NCBI GenBank assembly: GCA_038049695.1
Contig: CP142451.1
Coordinates: 46,449,001 to 46,513,000 of the forward strand
DNA length: 64,000 nucleotides
Direction of reading: 5' to 3'
Origin: Cinnamomum chago
Lineage: Eukaryota; Streptophyta; Magnoliopsida; Laurales; Lauraceae
Shown here piece after piece: positions 1 to 11,981 of this stretch. Under the pieces are notes generated by a model that did no database searches, was not told the origin of the DNA, and saw only the letters and a list, made by a program, of their open reading frames with translations. The position numbers and the translations under genes are program-made. Position 1 is the first letter of the stretch. Each line of letters opens with the position of its first letter.

Positions 1-434
1 TTGAAGAGATTTCCTCTTCTTCCTTAACTTGTTTTCCATTTCTTTGGAGTTGGAGATTGAGAGAAAGCTCAAGGATTCCCTTCAAGAGCTTACAAGTAAG
101 TAGTTAGTTATTTTTATAGAACTTTTGAGCTTTAGAGGTAGCTATTTAGAACAAACAACTTATGGGATGTTATTTTGAATGTCTTTATGGTGTTAGGGCT
201 TGGATTGGAGGGATTTTGATCTCAAATTAAAGTAGACAAAGAGGGATTCTTATTAATTGACTTCAAGAAAGGCAAGTATAACAATCATTTTGTGATTGAT
301 GCTATTTGTTAAGATTTTCTCTTGGTTTCATTGTAAATGGGAGTGTAACCCTATTCTTAGAATTTAATTATGATTGGGTTGAATGAATGGAAGAAGTTGT
401 GTATGCATGTAAATGGTGATTGAAGGGGGACCAG

Positions 435-1663
435 TGTTAGAATAGGGCCGCGCCCAGAAACCCTAGATATTGCGTACAGATTACTGCGGAAATAACTATA
501 GACAAATATGATTAAAAACCATACCTGTGAGATCTCTCTGATTTGATCTCGGTCTTACAGCAACCCGAAAATCTCAAGATCTTCTACTGTATTCCTCTAT
601 GCTTGAACTCGTACCAAGGTGTGGGCCTCTTCTGCGAATTCTTTTTGCTCTCCAAAATGAGATTTCTCTTATTGTTTAACGTAGAGAGCAATAACGCATA
701 TTTATAGGCTACAATAGGGACCTTAAGAAGGAAATAAGGATAGGCTTCTTATGGAAACAGAAAACCCTAATTCGACCGAAATTAGAATCCTAGTTCCATA
801 AATTACAATTCAGTCCACTAAAGAATCATAATTGCAATCCTGTCCTTATTCTCAAAATAATATTTCGAGCTTCTTGTTATTAAATTCTTATTAATCTCCC
901 CACGTTAAGATTTCAGATATCCATCGATTAAATAATTACTGACATCTATATTTAATCGATATCTTTATAATTCCTTGAGACCTTACACTTAACTTATTTG
1001 ATATGTCAAACACAAAGTCCACTTGCAGGGTTTGACATAATCAAAACTTAAAGCTTCATCAAGGGGAAATCATCAATCCCTATTACAGGACGTGGATTTC
1101 GTCAATAAACTAATATGCACCATACACGTAGTGCAGTCACCCAATTCACTGAGATTGTTGATCACTCATTCGTAAATCAAAATGCCAAACACTAAATGTA
1201 TATGTCTATTATTTATGTCGGGATTAAGAGTACAAGCACTCATAATAACCATTTGGATATTAATCATCTTATATAGTCAGAATGACCCAAAAAAGGGTCT
1301 TATTCAATACACACAAAGCGTACTAGCATAGCGAGTCAAAACTATACTGTTTCCCGCAGCGAAGACAAGCCTGCTAAAACATCATTCAAAAATCGTACCG
1401 ATGGTGTGTCCAAATCCATCTAGATTGTGAACGATAACTTATATTCTATAAGAACCGACAAATAAGTCTTCCGTGTATAAGTAGAACTCTACACACCAAC
1501 TTGTCTACTTTATAGAATAAAAGACACACACATGCATAATGATTAACAATGCAACCATTTGCCCATACAAAATCTCAGTTAGATGAGAAGACAAAATATA
1601 CTATTAAGTGAATCAGTCAAAGACAAATACATAAAAGTATGTTTTTAGTATAAATTCCCAACA
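435..1663 (-). repeat. 3' LTR of Copia-1
   Basis: Begins TGTTAG and ends CCAACA on the plus strand, and matches 31778-33031 along its whole length. Read on the minus strand, a TATA-like CCTATAAATA (699-708) lies about 955 bp from the LTR start, leaving roughly 270 bp for R and U5. Confidence 0.92.
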
Positions 1664-1681
1664 ATCTCCCACTTAGACTCA
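1664..1681 (-). other. Polypurine tract of Copia-1
   Basis: On the minus strand, AAGTGGGAGAT directly abuts the TGTTGGG start of the 3' LTR. This is the usual plus-strand priming site of copia elements. The pol stop codon (TGA at 1679-1681) overlaps the edge of the tract. Confidence 0.85.
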
Positions 1682-4600
1682 AAACCATGCTGACATGTAT
1701 TTTAACCCCATGCCTTCCACATGACTATCAAAACTCTTTGCTGGTAAACTTTTTGTAAAATGATTTGCCAGGTTGTCCGCCGATGCAATCCTGGTCACAA
1801 TTATGTCACCCCTCTGTACGATTTCTCATATGAGATGATACTTACGCTGGATGTGCTTACCCTTTTATGCATCTCGGGTTCTTTTGCATTAGCAACCACA
1901 TCGGTATTATCACAGTAAAGTATTATAGGTGATTATATCAAATGTACCACTTCTAGATCCGTCAAGAAGTTTCTGAGCCAAACTGCCTCCTTGGCTGCAT
2001 CAGAAGCTGCCACATATTTGGTTTCCATGGTAGAGTCAGTAGTACATGATTGCTTGACACTCCTCCAACTTATAGCTCCACCTCCCAAGGTAAATACAAA
2101 TCCAGAGGTCGACTTTCTGGCATCATTATCTGACTGGAAGTCCCAGTCTATGTACCCAATGGGTATCAAATTCTCGGCCTGGTAAATCAGCATATAATTT
2201 CTAGTCCTCTTAAGGTACTTAAGTATATGCTTTACCGCAGTCCAATGTTCTCTCCCTGGATTAGACTGGTATATGCTAACCATGCCAACGACAAAACAAA
2301 TATCAGGTCTAGTACATAGCATTGCATACATGAGGCTTCCCACCGCCGAAGCATAAGGTACTTCCTTCATTTTTTTATCTCATCAGGTGTCTTAGGACAC
2401 TGATCCTTGGATAAAGTAATTCCATGCCTGAAATGAAGAAATCCTATCTTGGAATCTAGCATGCTAAAATGGGCAAGAATCGCATCAATATAAACCGCTT
2501 GAGATAAGCCAAACATTCTTTGTTTCCGATCTCGCAAGAGCTTGATCCCTAGAATGTGACTAGCTTCTCCTATGTCCTTCATATCAAACTGACTGCTCAA
2601 CCATACTTTGACCGAAGACAACACCCCGACATTGTTTCCAATGAGTAGGATGTCATCTACATAAAGTGTTAAAAAAATCACCACATTGCCGTTGCACCTC
2701 TTATACACACAGGGTTAATCAGGGTTTTGCTTGAAACATTAGGATTTAATGGCTTGATCAAAACGAATGTTCCAAGATCTAGATGCTTGCTTAAGTCTAT
2801 AAATGGACTTCTTAAGCTTGCACAACATATACTCATGGCCTTTAGCTACGAATCCATCTAGTTGTACCATATAGATACATTCATCAAGATTTCCATTAAG
2901 GAAAGCTGTCTTGACATCCATTTGCCAAATTTTGTAATCAAAATAAGCCGTAATGGATAAAAGAATCTGGATGGATTTCAGCATGGCTACTGGCGAGAAA
3001 GTCTCCTCATAATCGATACATTCTTTTAGAGTAAACCCTTTCGCAACAAGCCTAGGTTTGAAGGTTTCAACCTTTTCATCCACCCCTCTTTTCTTCTTGT
3101 AGACCCACTTACAAACGAAAGTGGTTCTACAAGATCCCAGACTTGAATATGGTACATAGAATCCATTTCTGATTTCATAGCTTGTTGCCATAGTTCTGCA
3201 TCTTTGTCTTGAAGTGCTTCATTATAGTTACATGGTTTTGGTATCTAGCTCATTAAGGACTCTGTCGTATGACTCTCCCAAGAACATATACCTTTCGGGT
3301 TGACGAACAACCCTTCCACTACGACGAGGCACATCCTGTGTCTGTCTTTGAGCAGTGTCACGCTGTGCTAAAACTAATCCTAGTGTGCCATCATCAACAT
3401 GTTGATCCGGTTTGTCACCCATCATGTTGGTGGTTTCACCTGGAGTATTATCAGCTTGAGACTTGGCAATCCTCCCACTACAACGAGGTAATGGAACGCT
3501 GAGTTCTCCATCTTGAGGTGTCTCCTCCTGTGCTATTGGCGATGGAGTTTGGGTAGGTCTTTCTTCCCTCAATTCCTCTAAAACAATTCTGCTTTTGGGT
3601 TTGTGGCTCATTACATAGTCCTCTTCTAGAATCGAGCATTGGTGTTAACAATGACCTTTCGATCTTTAGGATTTTATAACAAACCACCTTTCGTTCCTCT
3701 GGGATATCCAACGAAAATGCAGACTTCCGTTCTTAGTTCCAACTTATCTGTGTTCCCTTTCAGCACATGTGTTGGACTACCCCAAATCCGAACATGCTTT
3801 AAATTGGGCTTGCGCCCAGTCCATAATCAAGTGGGTGTAGTAGGTACTGACTTAGATGGAACTAAGTTTAGAATATATGCAGCAGTTTCTAGAGCATGTC
3901 CCAAGAAGGAATTAGGTAAATCAAAATAACTCATCATTGACCTTACCATATCCATAAGAGTCCTATTCCTTCTTTCTTTTACACCATTTTGTTAAGGTGT
4001 ACCTAGTGCAGATAGCTGGGATGTAATCCCCTCTTGTGTTAAGTAATCCCTAAATTCTCCAAAGAGGTACGCACCACCACGATAAGATTGTAGTGTCATG
4101 ATATTCTTACTTAAACGCTTCTCCGTTTCTGCCCTATACTCCTTGAATTTCTCAAAGCATTCGGACTTACGGCGCATTAAGTAAATGTACCCATACCTTG
4201 AGTAGTCATCAATAAAAGTAATGAAATACTCAAAACCACCTCTAGCCTGGACATTCGTGGGTCCACACAGGTAAGAGTGAACCGATCTCAACGGTTCTTT
4301 GGCTCTATAGACTTTTGCCGAAAAGGACGCTTGGTCATTTTCCCCTCTAAACAAGATTCACAGACTGGAAGGGCCTCCACGTCCAATGAATGTAGTGGTC
4401 CATTTGCAACCAGTCTTGAAATCCGGTGTAGATTAATATGTCCCAGGCGTAAATGCCAAAGATACGTTTGGTTCAATTTTGATGGTTCCTTTCTCTTACA
4501 TGGTAGGGTAGTTGTGTTATTCGATTCGGTCAGTTCCAGTTTAGGAGAGCTAGAATTAACAATATAAAGATCATCCACCAATGAACCAGAACAGATAAAA

Positions 4601-5751
4601 TGCTTATTGTACTTAATAACCACAAATTTATCAAAATAAACAGAATATCTGTCTTTAACTAACTTGGAAATAGAAATTAAATTCCTCCTTATGGAGGGAA
4701 CATAAAGACAATCTTTTAAAATTAAAGTCCTATCTCTGCTAAAACTCAGACAAACATCACCTACCGCAACTGCTGTCACTCTCATAGCATCACCCATAAG
4801 CAAATACATCTCCCCATCACTTAGCTGCCTGGTTTCCTGAAACCTCTGCAATGAATTGCAAACATGATTAGTGGCTCCCGTATCTACACACCAGGTACCG
4901 GTAGATATAACCGTCAAACATAATTCAACAACTAGTGAATGAAATTTACCTTTATTGTTCACTTTGTTGAGAAAAGTTGGACATTGTTTTTTCCAGTGCC
5001 CTGCTTACTTGCAATGAAAACACTTGCCCTTAGGCTTTTTCACTGCACCCTGTGGTCCATTGTCCCCTTGAGGAACTTCCTTACGATTCTGACCCTTTTT
5101 ATGTTTCTTCTTGCCTTTCGGCTTAGAAACAGAAAAATTTTCAGCAATGTGAACACTAGGTGGCTTTTTCATAAGGCCCTCAGCAGCCTGAAGTTCCTTG
5201 AGCAATTCCGCCAGAGAAAAATTGAGCTTGTTCATGTTGTAATTTAGGCAAAAATTCTCAAAGGAATCAATTAAGGATTGGAGAATGATATCAATCTGGG
5301 TCTCCCCATCAATTTCAGCTCCAAGGACTTATAGTTCATTGAGGTGTCCCATCATTTTCAGAACATGATCCCTCACAGAGCTAACTTCAGCCATTTTAGT
5401 GTTAAATAGTTCTTTCATAGTAACCTATCTAGCTACCCGATCCTGATCACCAAACATCTCCTTGAGACTGTACATGATGTCGAAGGCAGTAGGACAAGAT
5501 TGATGTTGATGTTGCAAAACATTTGACATGGATGCCAACATGTAACATTGCGCCATCTCATCAGCCTTGATTCATTTTTTGTATGTCTCGATAGCTACCT
5601 CATCGGTACATCCATCTACAGGTTTCTCTGGGCACACCTCAATGAGCACATATTTGTACAAATATCCAAACTTCTTTTCTAGTCAATGTAAATTAGGTCT
5701 AATAAGTTTGTGTTCTTTGAGAATAACAGCAAGTGGATTGAAAACACCCAT
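1679..5751 (-). pseudogene. Copia-1 gag-pol polyprotein, decayed
   Basis: The start is ATG at 5751 (MGVFNPLA, the usual copia gag opening). Gag is broken within about 25 codons. The CCHC zinc knuckle near 5000-5020 reads CFHCK, then a TAA, then AGHWKKQC. The protease motif DTGATNH is intact in the open stretch 4288-4962, which also holds the HLRLGH...CESC pre-integrase zinc module. The integrase core (3992-4354) has lost two catalytic aspartates: HTD became HSY (codon 4271-4273) and SDRGGE became SYRGGA (codon 4082-4084). RT is split into 2739-3191 and 2367-2708; the latter keeps YVDD. RNase H lies at 1933-2370 and the last residues end at the TGA at 1679. It cannot make a working polyprotein. 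Confidence 0.92.
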
Positions 5752-6297
5752 CTTAAAACTTGAAATTTACATAATCAGCAAATTATGATGGGCAAAAATA
5801 AATATTTGGATTCAAATAAAAGGAAAATGGCTCCCTCTGCCAATTAATAAAAGAATCTGACAACAATCTAAAACACTAATGCAGAGTACCATACTTATTT
5901 TGTTCAGGTAGGACAAAACCTTTTAGTTCTACTGTCAAGGCAACAAACCATGCCAAGTAAAACCAATCAGCTGCCATAACTTTGGTCTTATAAATAATAG
6001 AAGTGGCTCGGATGGAGAGCATACTATTATTTATAGCTAAGTGTATACCATCGTTTAATTCAAGGTCTATTATTCTGTATTTAGTCCCATCAGATGGAGA
6101 AGAGACCTATACTAATAATTACCCTAAATCATCCATATGGGAATTTGTACTGGAGATTCCATAATTAACTCATCTTATTAGGAGGAAGACTCCAAGGTCA
6201 ACACATAAATCAATTACATCTCCTACAAAAAATGATGGAGACCGTGGGAATTTAAGAAGTTCCCTCTCCCACTTAGTTATTTAACAATGAGGGTTCT
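5752..6297 (-). other. Copia-1 leader, gag-proximal part
   Basis: Untranslated leader between the gag ATG and the Unit B insertion. It continues at 31046-31777 on the far side of the nest. I see no open frame of note. Bases 6293-6297 (GTTCT) are the left TSD copy of Unit B. Confidence 0.75.
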
Positions 6298-6672
6298 TGC
6301 CGCGACCCTAGAACAGATCCCGGGCCCGCGACATTGATATTCGGTGTTTTCCCACAAGTTCCCGCGGTGAGGATTCCCGAAACACGCGGAATCTGTCTCA
6401 CACGATCAAGTTTGCGGAAGCGTGTAGCAAATCACATCAAGATAAGCACCAATAAAATTTCAAGTGCTATAACAAAATAATATCAAGACAGAGTATCATA
6501 AGAAAGGAGTTAACACGACATTCCCATTACAATTCAAGTTATGAGACTAACACAAAAAGTAGTTAAGTTTGGTTACATCCCATAAGAGGCCAACAAAGGC
6601 CAATACAATTCTCAAAATAACGAAAGGAACCCATGACAAAAATGGAGCATAACTCAAGAACCCGACCGACGT

Positions 6673-6764
6673 CTAGTTGATATCGTCGGGTTGCCACTCT
6701 CTGACTGGGGGTGGCTCAAGAGCCTCCTCCGGACGCTCCTCCTCAAAGGCAACGTCACATGCAC
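6673..6764 (-). other. Unit B putative terminal exon, acidic peptide
   Basis: Follows an acceptor (GGTGCGCAG) and the conserved block CTGCCAAACCGTAGTG. It reads 2 nt plus 29 codons plus TAG. The peptide contains EEERPEEALEPPPVREW and aligns without gaps to the matching segments of Units C and E. No in-frame ATG lies in the exon, so it could be translated only after splicing to an upstream coding exon, which I have not identified. Confidence 0.45.
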
Positions 6765-7398
6765 CTGCGCACCAACATACAAGGGTCAAACACTACGGTT
6801 TGGCAGGTAATCAACTTAGGCATGAGCATGTAATAAATAAATGTTTAAAGAAACATATAAAGACATTTTTGTTGAATTGTAAACAGTTACATGACTAAGG
6901 TACATTTCAAAATACGAGCAAAGCTAGCATGAATACTTATAATATCATGAATAGTCACAATCCATAAATGAGTGTCGTGACCCCGGACCGGGCCCCCGCG
7001 AAGGAACTGATCCGGAGTCGGGAACATTATTAGTGGTGGTGATGATGAGATGATGAATAGATAACCACCTGCATTTATTTAATCTCCCACAGGTGTCCGC
7101 GGTGAGGATATCACAACCATAAATGAATATTTCTATTAAGTGCGGAAGCATGTAGCAATTCAAATAGTCGGACTATCTCTAGTCATGGAAGCATCAACAT
7201 CAAGTATAAATGACTGTATCAGAATGAGCAATGATCTATAGCATGTTTCCCAAAAGTAAGTTAAAGTTTAACAAAAGATCACTTATTTACATTCTCCAAA
7301 ATTAGAGGCCAACAAAGGCCAATATAAACAAACAATAACCCAAGGAATGGTTAAATAGTTTTCCTCAAAATGTTACGCCTCTCTTAGCAACCCGATGT

Positions 7399-7490
7399 CT
7401 ACATGACATCGTTAGCACGCCACTCGACTAGAGGTTGCGGCTCACCTACCGCCTCCTCCGGCTCCTCCTCAAGGAAACCGGCAACGGGAC
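7399..7490 (-). other. Unit C putative terminal exon, acidic peptide
   Basis: 92 nt after TGGTACTCAG, ending in TAG, with the same phase and length as in Units B and E. The peptide contains EEEPEEAVGEPQPLVEW. Compared with Unit E, 13 of 29 codons differ, 7 of them synonymously. No in-frame ATG lies in the exon. An ATG at 7605 gives a longer frame here, but that reading is stopped just upstream in Unit E, which favours splicing over read-through. Confidence 0.5.
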
Positions 7491-9280
7491 CTGAGTACCA
7501 AAGCAAATGGGTTAGACACGACGGTATGGCAAGAGGATGAAAAGATACAACAACATGTAGTAATAAAAGAAATAACTTGAAAAGCATAGAAATCTGTTTA
7601 AACAAGAACTCTCATAAGGTAGATGAATCATTTACTAGAAAACAAGTAAACAAGATAAAGCATATGAGGTATCCAAGGAATCGGGAACTAACAAGATGAC
7701 AATCACATAAAGCTAAGTCCCCTGTCACTAGACTGACAACAGTATAACGGGACGTTAATCTCAGTCACACAAGGTGAGGAGATTCAATGCAAATCATATA
7801 TACAATATAAATATACGGGACGGGACCACGGTAGCGAACCGGGTATTGGGATCCAAACTGCAGCTGGCGGGACGGGAGAGGGATCTCCAAGTTGGTGGAT
7901 CAAACTGAAAAGGTATCCAAGCTTAGTAATGCCGACTCATAGGTTAAATAACAAATCGAGACATATGCAAAATACATCAAGTTCAAGTAAATAAATGAAT
8001 GGGGCAATAATACTCATATGCATAACTTCCATTTCATATCGGGCAATACTCTTCGGGACAAGTCCATGTTACTAGTGTAACCATCATGCTTTTGGGAAAA
8101 CAAATCATGTAATGTAAATCCTGGAAATGGAGTGAAACAATGAACTATAACCATTTCGGGTAAAATACTGGTTTCAAGATCTATTTAAGTGAATAGGGGT
8201 CCCGTATGTCGATTATAATAAAGACTTGGTACTCTTCGAGTTTGAAGACATTCCGGGCTCCTTATGCACCTTGAAGTTTCTAAACTTCGAATGAAATCCT
8301 TGTGATATGGTTTCTTTCCACGAATGGCCTCATACATTGTTTAGCAAATCTCCTTGCCATCGAGGGGTTCCCAGAGAATAGCCCCAAACATTGAAATAGT
8401 TAAACATCGTCCCAAACATAGCCTTGCCCAATGGGGCACCTCGCTCGAGCGACTGGAGAGTTCGCTCGAGCGAGTCGCTCTCTGGAATGGCTGTCTGGGT
8501 GGGTTCGTTTGAGCGAAGTTGAGGTCGCTCGAACGAACTCATTGGGTCGAGCGAATATTTAAATGCGTTCGAACGAACAACTCTCTGGAATGAGTTCTGG
8601 GATGTCCGCTTGAGCGACCAAGGGTGCGCTCGAGCGACAAAGCTACTAGAATGCTCCGAACCCTTTTCTGGACAGGTCGCTCGAGCGAACTGTCCAGGAA
8701 CTGATTCCGGACCAGTTCAGCTCCCCTCTATCCCTTCCTTCTACAATCCCCTTTTAGCCCCTTTTCTACATCAAATGAGGAGCCTAATACTTCAATCAGC
8801 TACATCAAATCCTTTCATCACATTCATCCCTTTCTCTCCTCCATCAATAACACATTCAATATAAGAAGGGAAGAAGAAGGAAACCCTTTCACCTAAGAGT
8901 ACATGTGTAACAAAACAAGAGGAAATTAAATGCTATGAGCTAACATATCTTTATGACCATAATGCATCCTTTAATACTCCATCAAGAACATTTATTTCAA
9001 CCATAAACACATTAATGAAAGCATGAAAATCCATAAATGCTTCACCACACCATTTAAAACTTAAAACACCCAATCATTCACTTGCCTTAGGTCCAAGCTA
9101 GCCAAAAATCAAGCCTCTATCACTTCTTAAGCTCACTTCCAAGCTACAATCCAAAATCCCCAAAACAAACCCTAAAATGGGTCAAACAAAGAATGAAAAG
9201 GATAGAACTTTCAATAGTGCAAATGGAGCTTATCAAGAGCTAGAGGAACACTAATCTAGGAGATGGGGAGGGTTACTTAC
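7491..9280 (-). other. Unit C putative intron
   Basis: On the minus strand it begins GTAAGT at 9280 and ends TACTCAG at 7491. The 3' end carries ACCGTCGTGTCTAACCC about 20-40 nt before the AG; the matching place in other units reads TCTGACCC or TTTGACCC, a good branch-point fit. The whole palindrome array sits inside it. Splicing is inferred from sequence only. Confidence 0.45.
8441..8690. repeat. TCGA palindrome array of Unit C
   Basis: About nine sites built on CGCTCGAGCG or close variants (GTTCGAAC, CGCTTGAGCG) in 250 bp. Four are the perfect 12-bp palindrome TCGCTCGAGCGA or lack only one base of it. Recurrent spacers are TCTCTGGAATG and CTGTCCAGG. The spacing is irregular (about 20-60 bp), which does not fit a CRISPR array. 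Confidence 0.75.
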
Positions 9281-9524
9281 TTGGATGACCTTCAAATGAA
9301 GGGAGCTAGCTCAAGGGAGGTCTCAAGGTTGGAAGATTTCTCCACAAGTGATATCAAGATGAAGCTTGCAAGATGAGGAAGAAGATGATGATCTCCATTG
9401 CAAATTTGGTGCAAGATTGGTGAGGATTAGAGATGGAGAAGCAAGAGCAAGAAGAAGAAGGCAACGAAAACTCTAGGTTTTTCTCCCTTGTACTGGAAAA
9501 AGGCAATGGAAGGGGGAAAGGCTT

Positions 9525-9534
9525 CCTTATAAAC
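9525..9534 (-). promoter_or_regulatory. Unit C TATA-like box
   Basis: CCTTATAAAC on the plus strand (GTTTATAAGG in sense), matched by CCTTATAAAC in Unit D (25334-25343) and CCTTATATAC in Unit E (44804-44813). It is followed in sense by an AACCTAGAG-type leader. Confidence 0.5.
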
Positions 9535-10087
9535 AAGTGGGGAGTGGGCTCCACCACTAGCAATCTAATTAGGCTGAAATCATCTCTTTCGGGACCTCGG
9601 ATGAATTCGACGAAGAAGGAAGAAATGATCGTCGAAATATCTAGTTTCCAAAAAGTATATATTTCGTGGGTTTCGGGAATATCGAGTTTTGGGTACAGGT
9701 TTTGTGTGCAATGACTATTTTGCCCTCAAGGCTATGAAATCGGGTTTCGGGATCTCAAATAAAAACGGAATCAACATGAAAGTTGTAGGGATGATTAAGA
9801 TAGATGAAACGGGCTAAGAATGCAAATCAAAACAATTCCGGAAAAATCCTCTAAGTAAAAGCAAAGCCGAAAAGGGAACCCCCAAAGGGCCCCACTAGTT
9901 ACCAAAGCATTCAAAGCAGCCCAAAACTAGAATCAAAGCTATTCCAAACCCAACTTAACTAAAATCACTAATCAAGCTTAGCACTAACACGCAACGTAAT
10001 TAGTACTAATCGGGTTCACTCGGGTCGGGGTCTTACAATGAGCCCATCCTTTCTCTATCATTTATAATGAAAAGAGCAAGCAGGCAC

Positions 10088-11981
10088 TGAAAGTCCGGGG
10101 ATCCGAACCCTAGAGGGGGGGGGGGGTGAATAGGGTGAGCTCCAATTATGACCAATTAAGACAAATTTTAACTTCTTTAAATTAAACTAGTCAGAAGTGA
10201 TGATTATCAAACAAAATGCGGAAGCTTAATAAAAACAATCACCACAAAGCAAGCACCATCACATAAGGATTTATAGTGGTTCGGCCTCAATGCCTACATC
10301 CACTACCGGCTTGTGATCCAACACCCCACCGGATTTCCACTATTTATGCTTTTCAATAGGCTAAGCAATAACCTTTACAATATGCTTTTCAAGGCTAAGC
10401 AATAACCTCTACAATGATGTTTTTCAAGGCTTAACATCAACCTATTACATTATGCTTTTCTTAGGCTAAGCAATAACCTCTTCAACCAAAGGTTGGTTAT
10501 CTCTCTCTAATTAGTGTCTATAATACACTTGATGGAGATACAATTTATAGCTCATTACAATGCCTCTTAATTAGGCGGATATGGAAATGGAAAACTAATT
10601 CATACACACACACTATGAATGCAAAGATGAATGCTCAATGTGTAAGTATGATGTCCTCAATCATTTTTAAAATGAAAGCTCATAAATGTATGCCTAAGGC
10701 TTTTATAAGTTTTAGCTCATAAAACATTTACGATTGAGGAAAGAATGCAAGTCACATGTTAAAAATAACTTGTAAAAGATATACATTTGTATCCTAAACA
10801 AGTTGTGAAAATCTAAGCACAAAACATGTGATGCATAGGGATGTCAATCAAATCAACAATGTAGCTCATAAAACATAAAAATAGATTTGATTGAAAATAG
10901 GGGACAAATCATATGTACTTATAAAATCAACTTGAATATGATATACCTATCAAAGAAAAACAAGTTGTGAAACTTTAAAACAAAGTTACATATGATTTGT
11001 AAAGATGTTGAGTCCAAAACATAAGATATATTTGAAAGTGATTTTCTTATGATGAAAAACAACAACCATAGATTCAACCAAGTATAGGAATCATGTTACA
11101 TATAATTTCAAAGATTCTTTCATTAACATGATCTACTTAGATTTACCAATTAAAGTACTACTTGGATTGAATCAAGGTGATGCATCCAAAACAATAGATC
11201 AATTCAAAACATAAACATGTTAAGGACACAACAAAACATAGTTTATCATGCTAGAAAATATTTACCAATAATAAAGCAAAGCAGGACAACATATGGTTAA
11301 GGAAAGTAAAGCCTACTTAGAGATTTAACTTCATTAATCCAAGCTTTAGCTCTCCTAATGATCCCCTTCATCCCTTAGTTCATTTCCCTTTGATTTGCCT
11401 CAAAACCTCTCAAGGAAGGTCTAAAAATCCTCAACTTTTGGCAAAGGAATGAACTAGTATTTATAGCCAAAACAGCCCAACGGCTAGTCCCCGGTCGACC
11501 TGGCCTTCACAACAGCTATAAACTGCCATTTTACAGGAGCCCCAACGGCACTATCCCGGTCGACCCGCAGTGGGCTCGGTCGATCGGGTTCTGCGGGTCG
11601 ACCTGGGCTTGGGGACCAAAATCCCTAAAATGCATATTTTCAAAGTATTTTTATATGGGGACTTTTGGGCCACTGAACCAAGCATGGAATCATGTTTTAA
11701 ATCACACTAAGAGGGTTAAAAACATGAAACATAAAAACCTAAAAAGATTTGAAAGATTTAAACCATAGGCTTGCTTGATTTCCAAAACTTCTTTTTCAAA
11801 AACAAATGCATCCAAGATTAAAAGCAAAACATGCATAAATCAATACTTTTACAAATCTTAAAAACAATGCATGTATAAATCAAGATTTCAAGTTTTTCTA
11901 AATCAATGCATATGTGTGTAAATCAAATGATGCTAGAAAGATAATGCATCCATCAAATTGCAATACACAAAATTCCTAACA
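10088..11981 (-). repeat. 3' LTR of NA-1
   Basis: Runs from TGAAAGTCC to CCTAACA on the plus strand (1894 bp). In sense, a TATA box CTATAAATA (plus-strand 11458-11466) lies about 520 bp from the LTR start, directly after the palindrome array. A run of about 12 G lies near 10115-10126. Confidence 0.9.
11490..11613. repeat. Palindrome array in the NA-1 3' LTR
   Basis: Copies of GGTCGACC/GGTCGATC at about 11492, 11558, 11579 and 11596, just upstream in sense of the TATA box at 11458-11466. Part of it is inverted relative to the other LTR. Confidence 0.7.

Larger units (their letters stand above)
6973..10037 (-). mobile_element. Unit C: intact LTR-like unit, 3065 bp
   Basis: The ends are TGTCGTGACC and GGGGTCTTACA, with a perfect TSD ATGAG (6968-6972 and 10038-10042). 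It is uninterrupted and so the best reference copy. Sense (minus strand) order: start at 10037, TATA-like TTTATAAGG (9525-9534), plant-like AACCTAGAG leader with CTT-rich tract, donor CAA/GTAAGT (intron from 9280), palindrome array (8441-8690), conserved acceptor block ending TGGTACTCAG (7491), 92-nt exon (7399-7490), GCTTCCGCA motif, end at 6973. It has no gag or pol and no internal LTR pair. By termini alone it is a solo LTR, perhaps of a Del/Tekay-type gypsy. Confidence 0.85.

Noticed and set aside
8441..8690. CRISPR-like reading of the regularly repeated CGCTCGAGCG sites
   Set aside because: Spacing is irregular, the repeats are only 10-12 bp, spacers are themselves repeated, and the setting is a plant retrotransposon.
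9433..9714. 93-codon plus-strand frame in Unit C
   Set aside because: Antisense to the presumed leader of the unit, E/K-rich from a GAAGAA tract, and not kept open in Units D or E.
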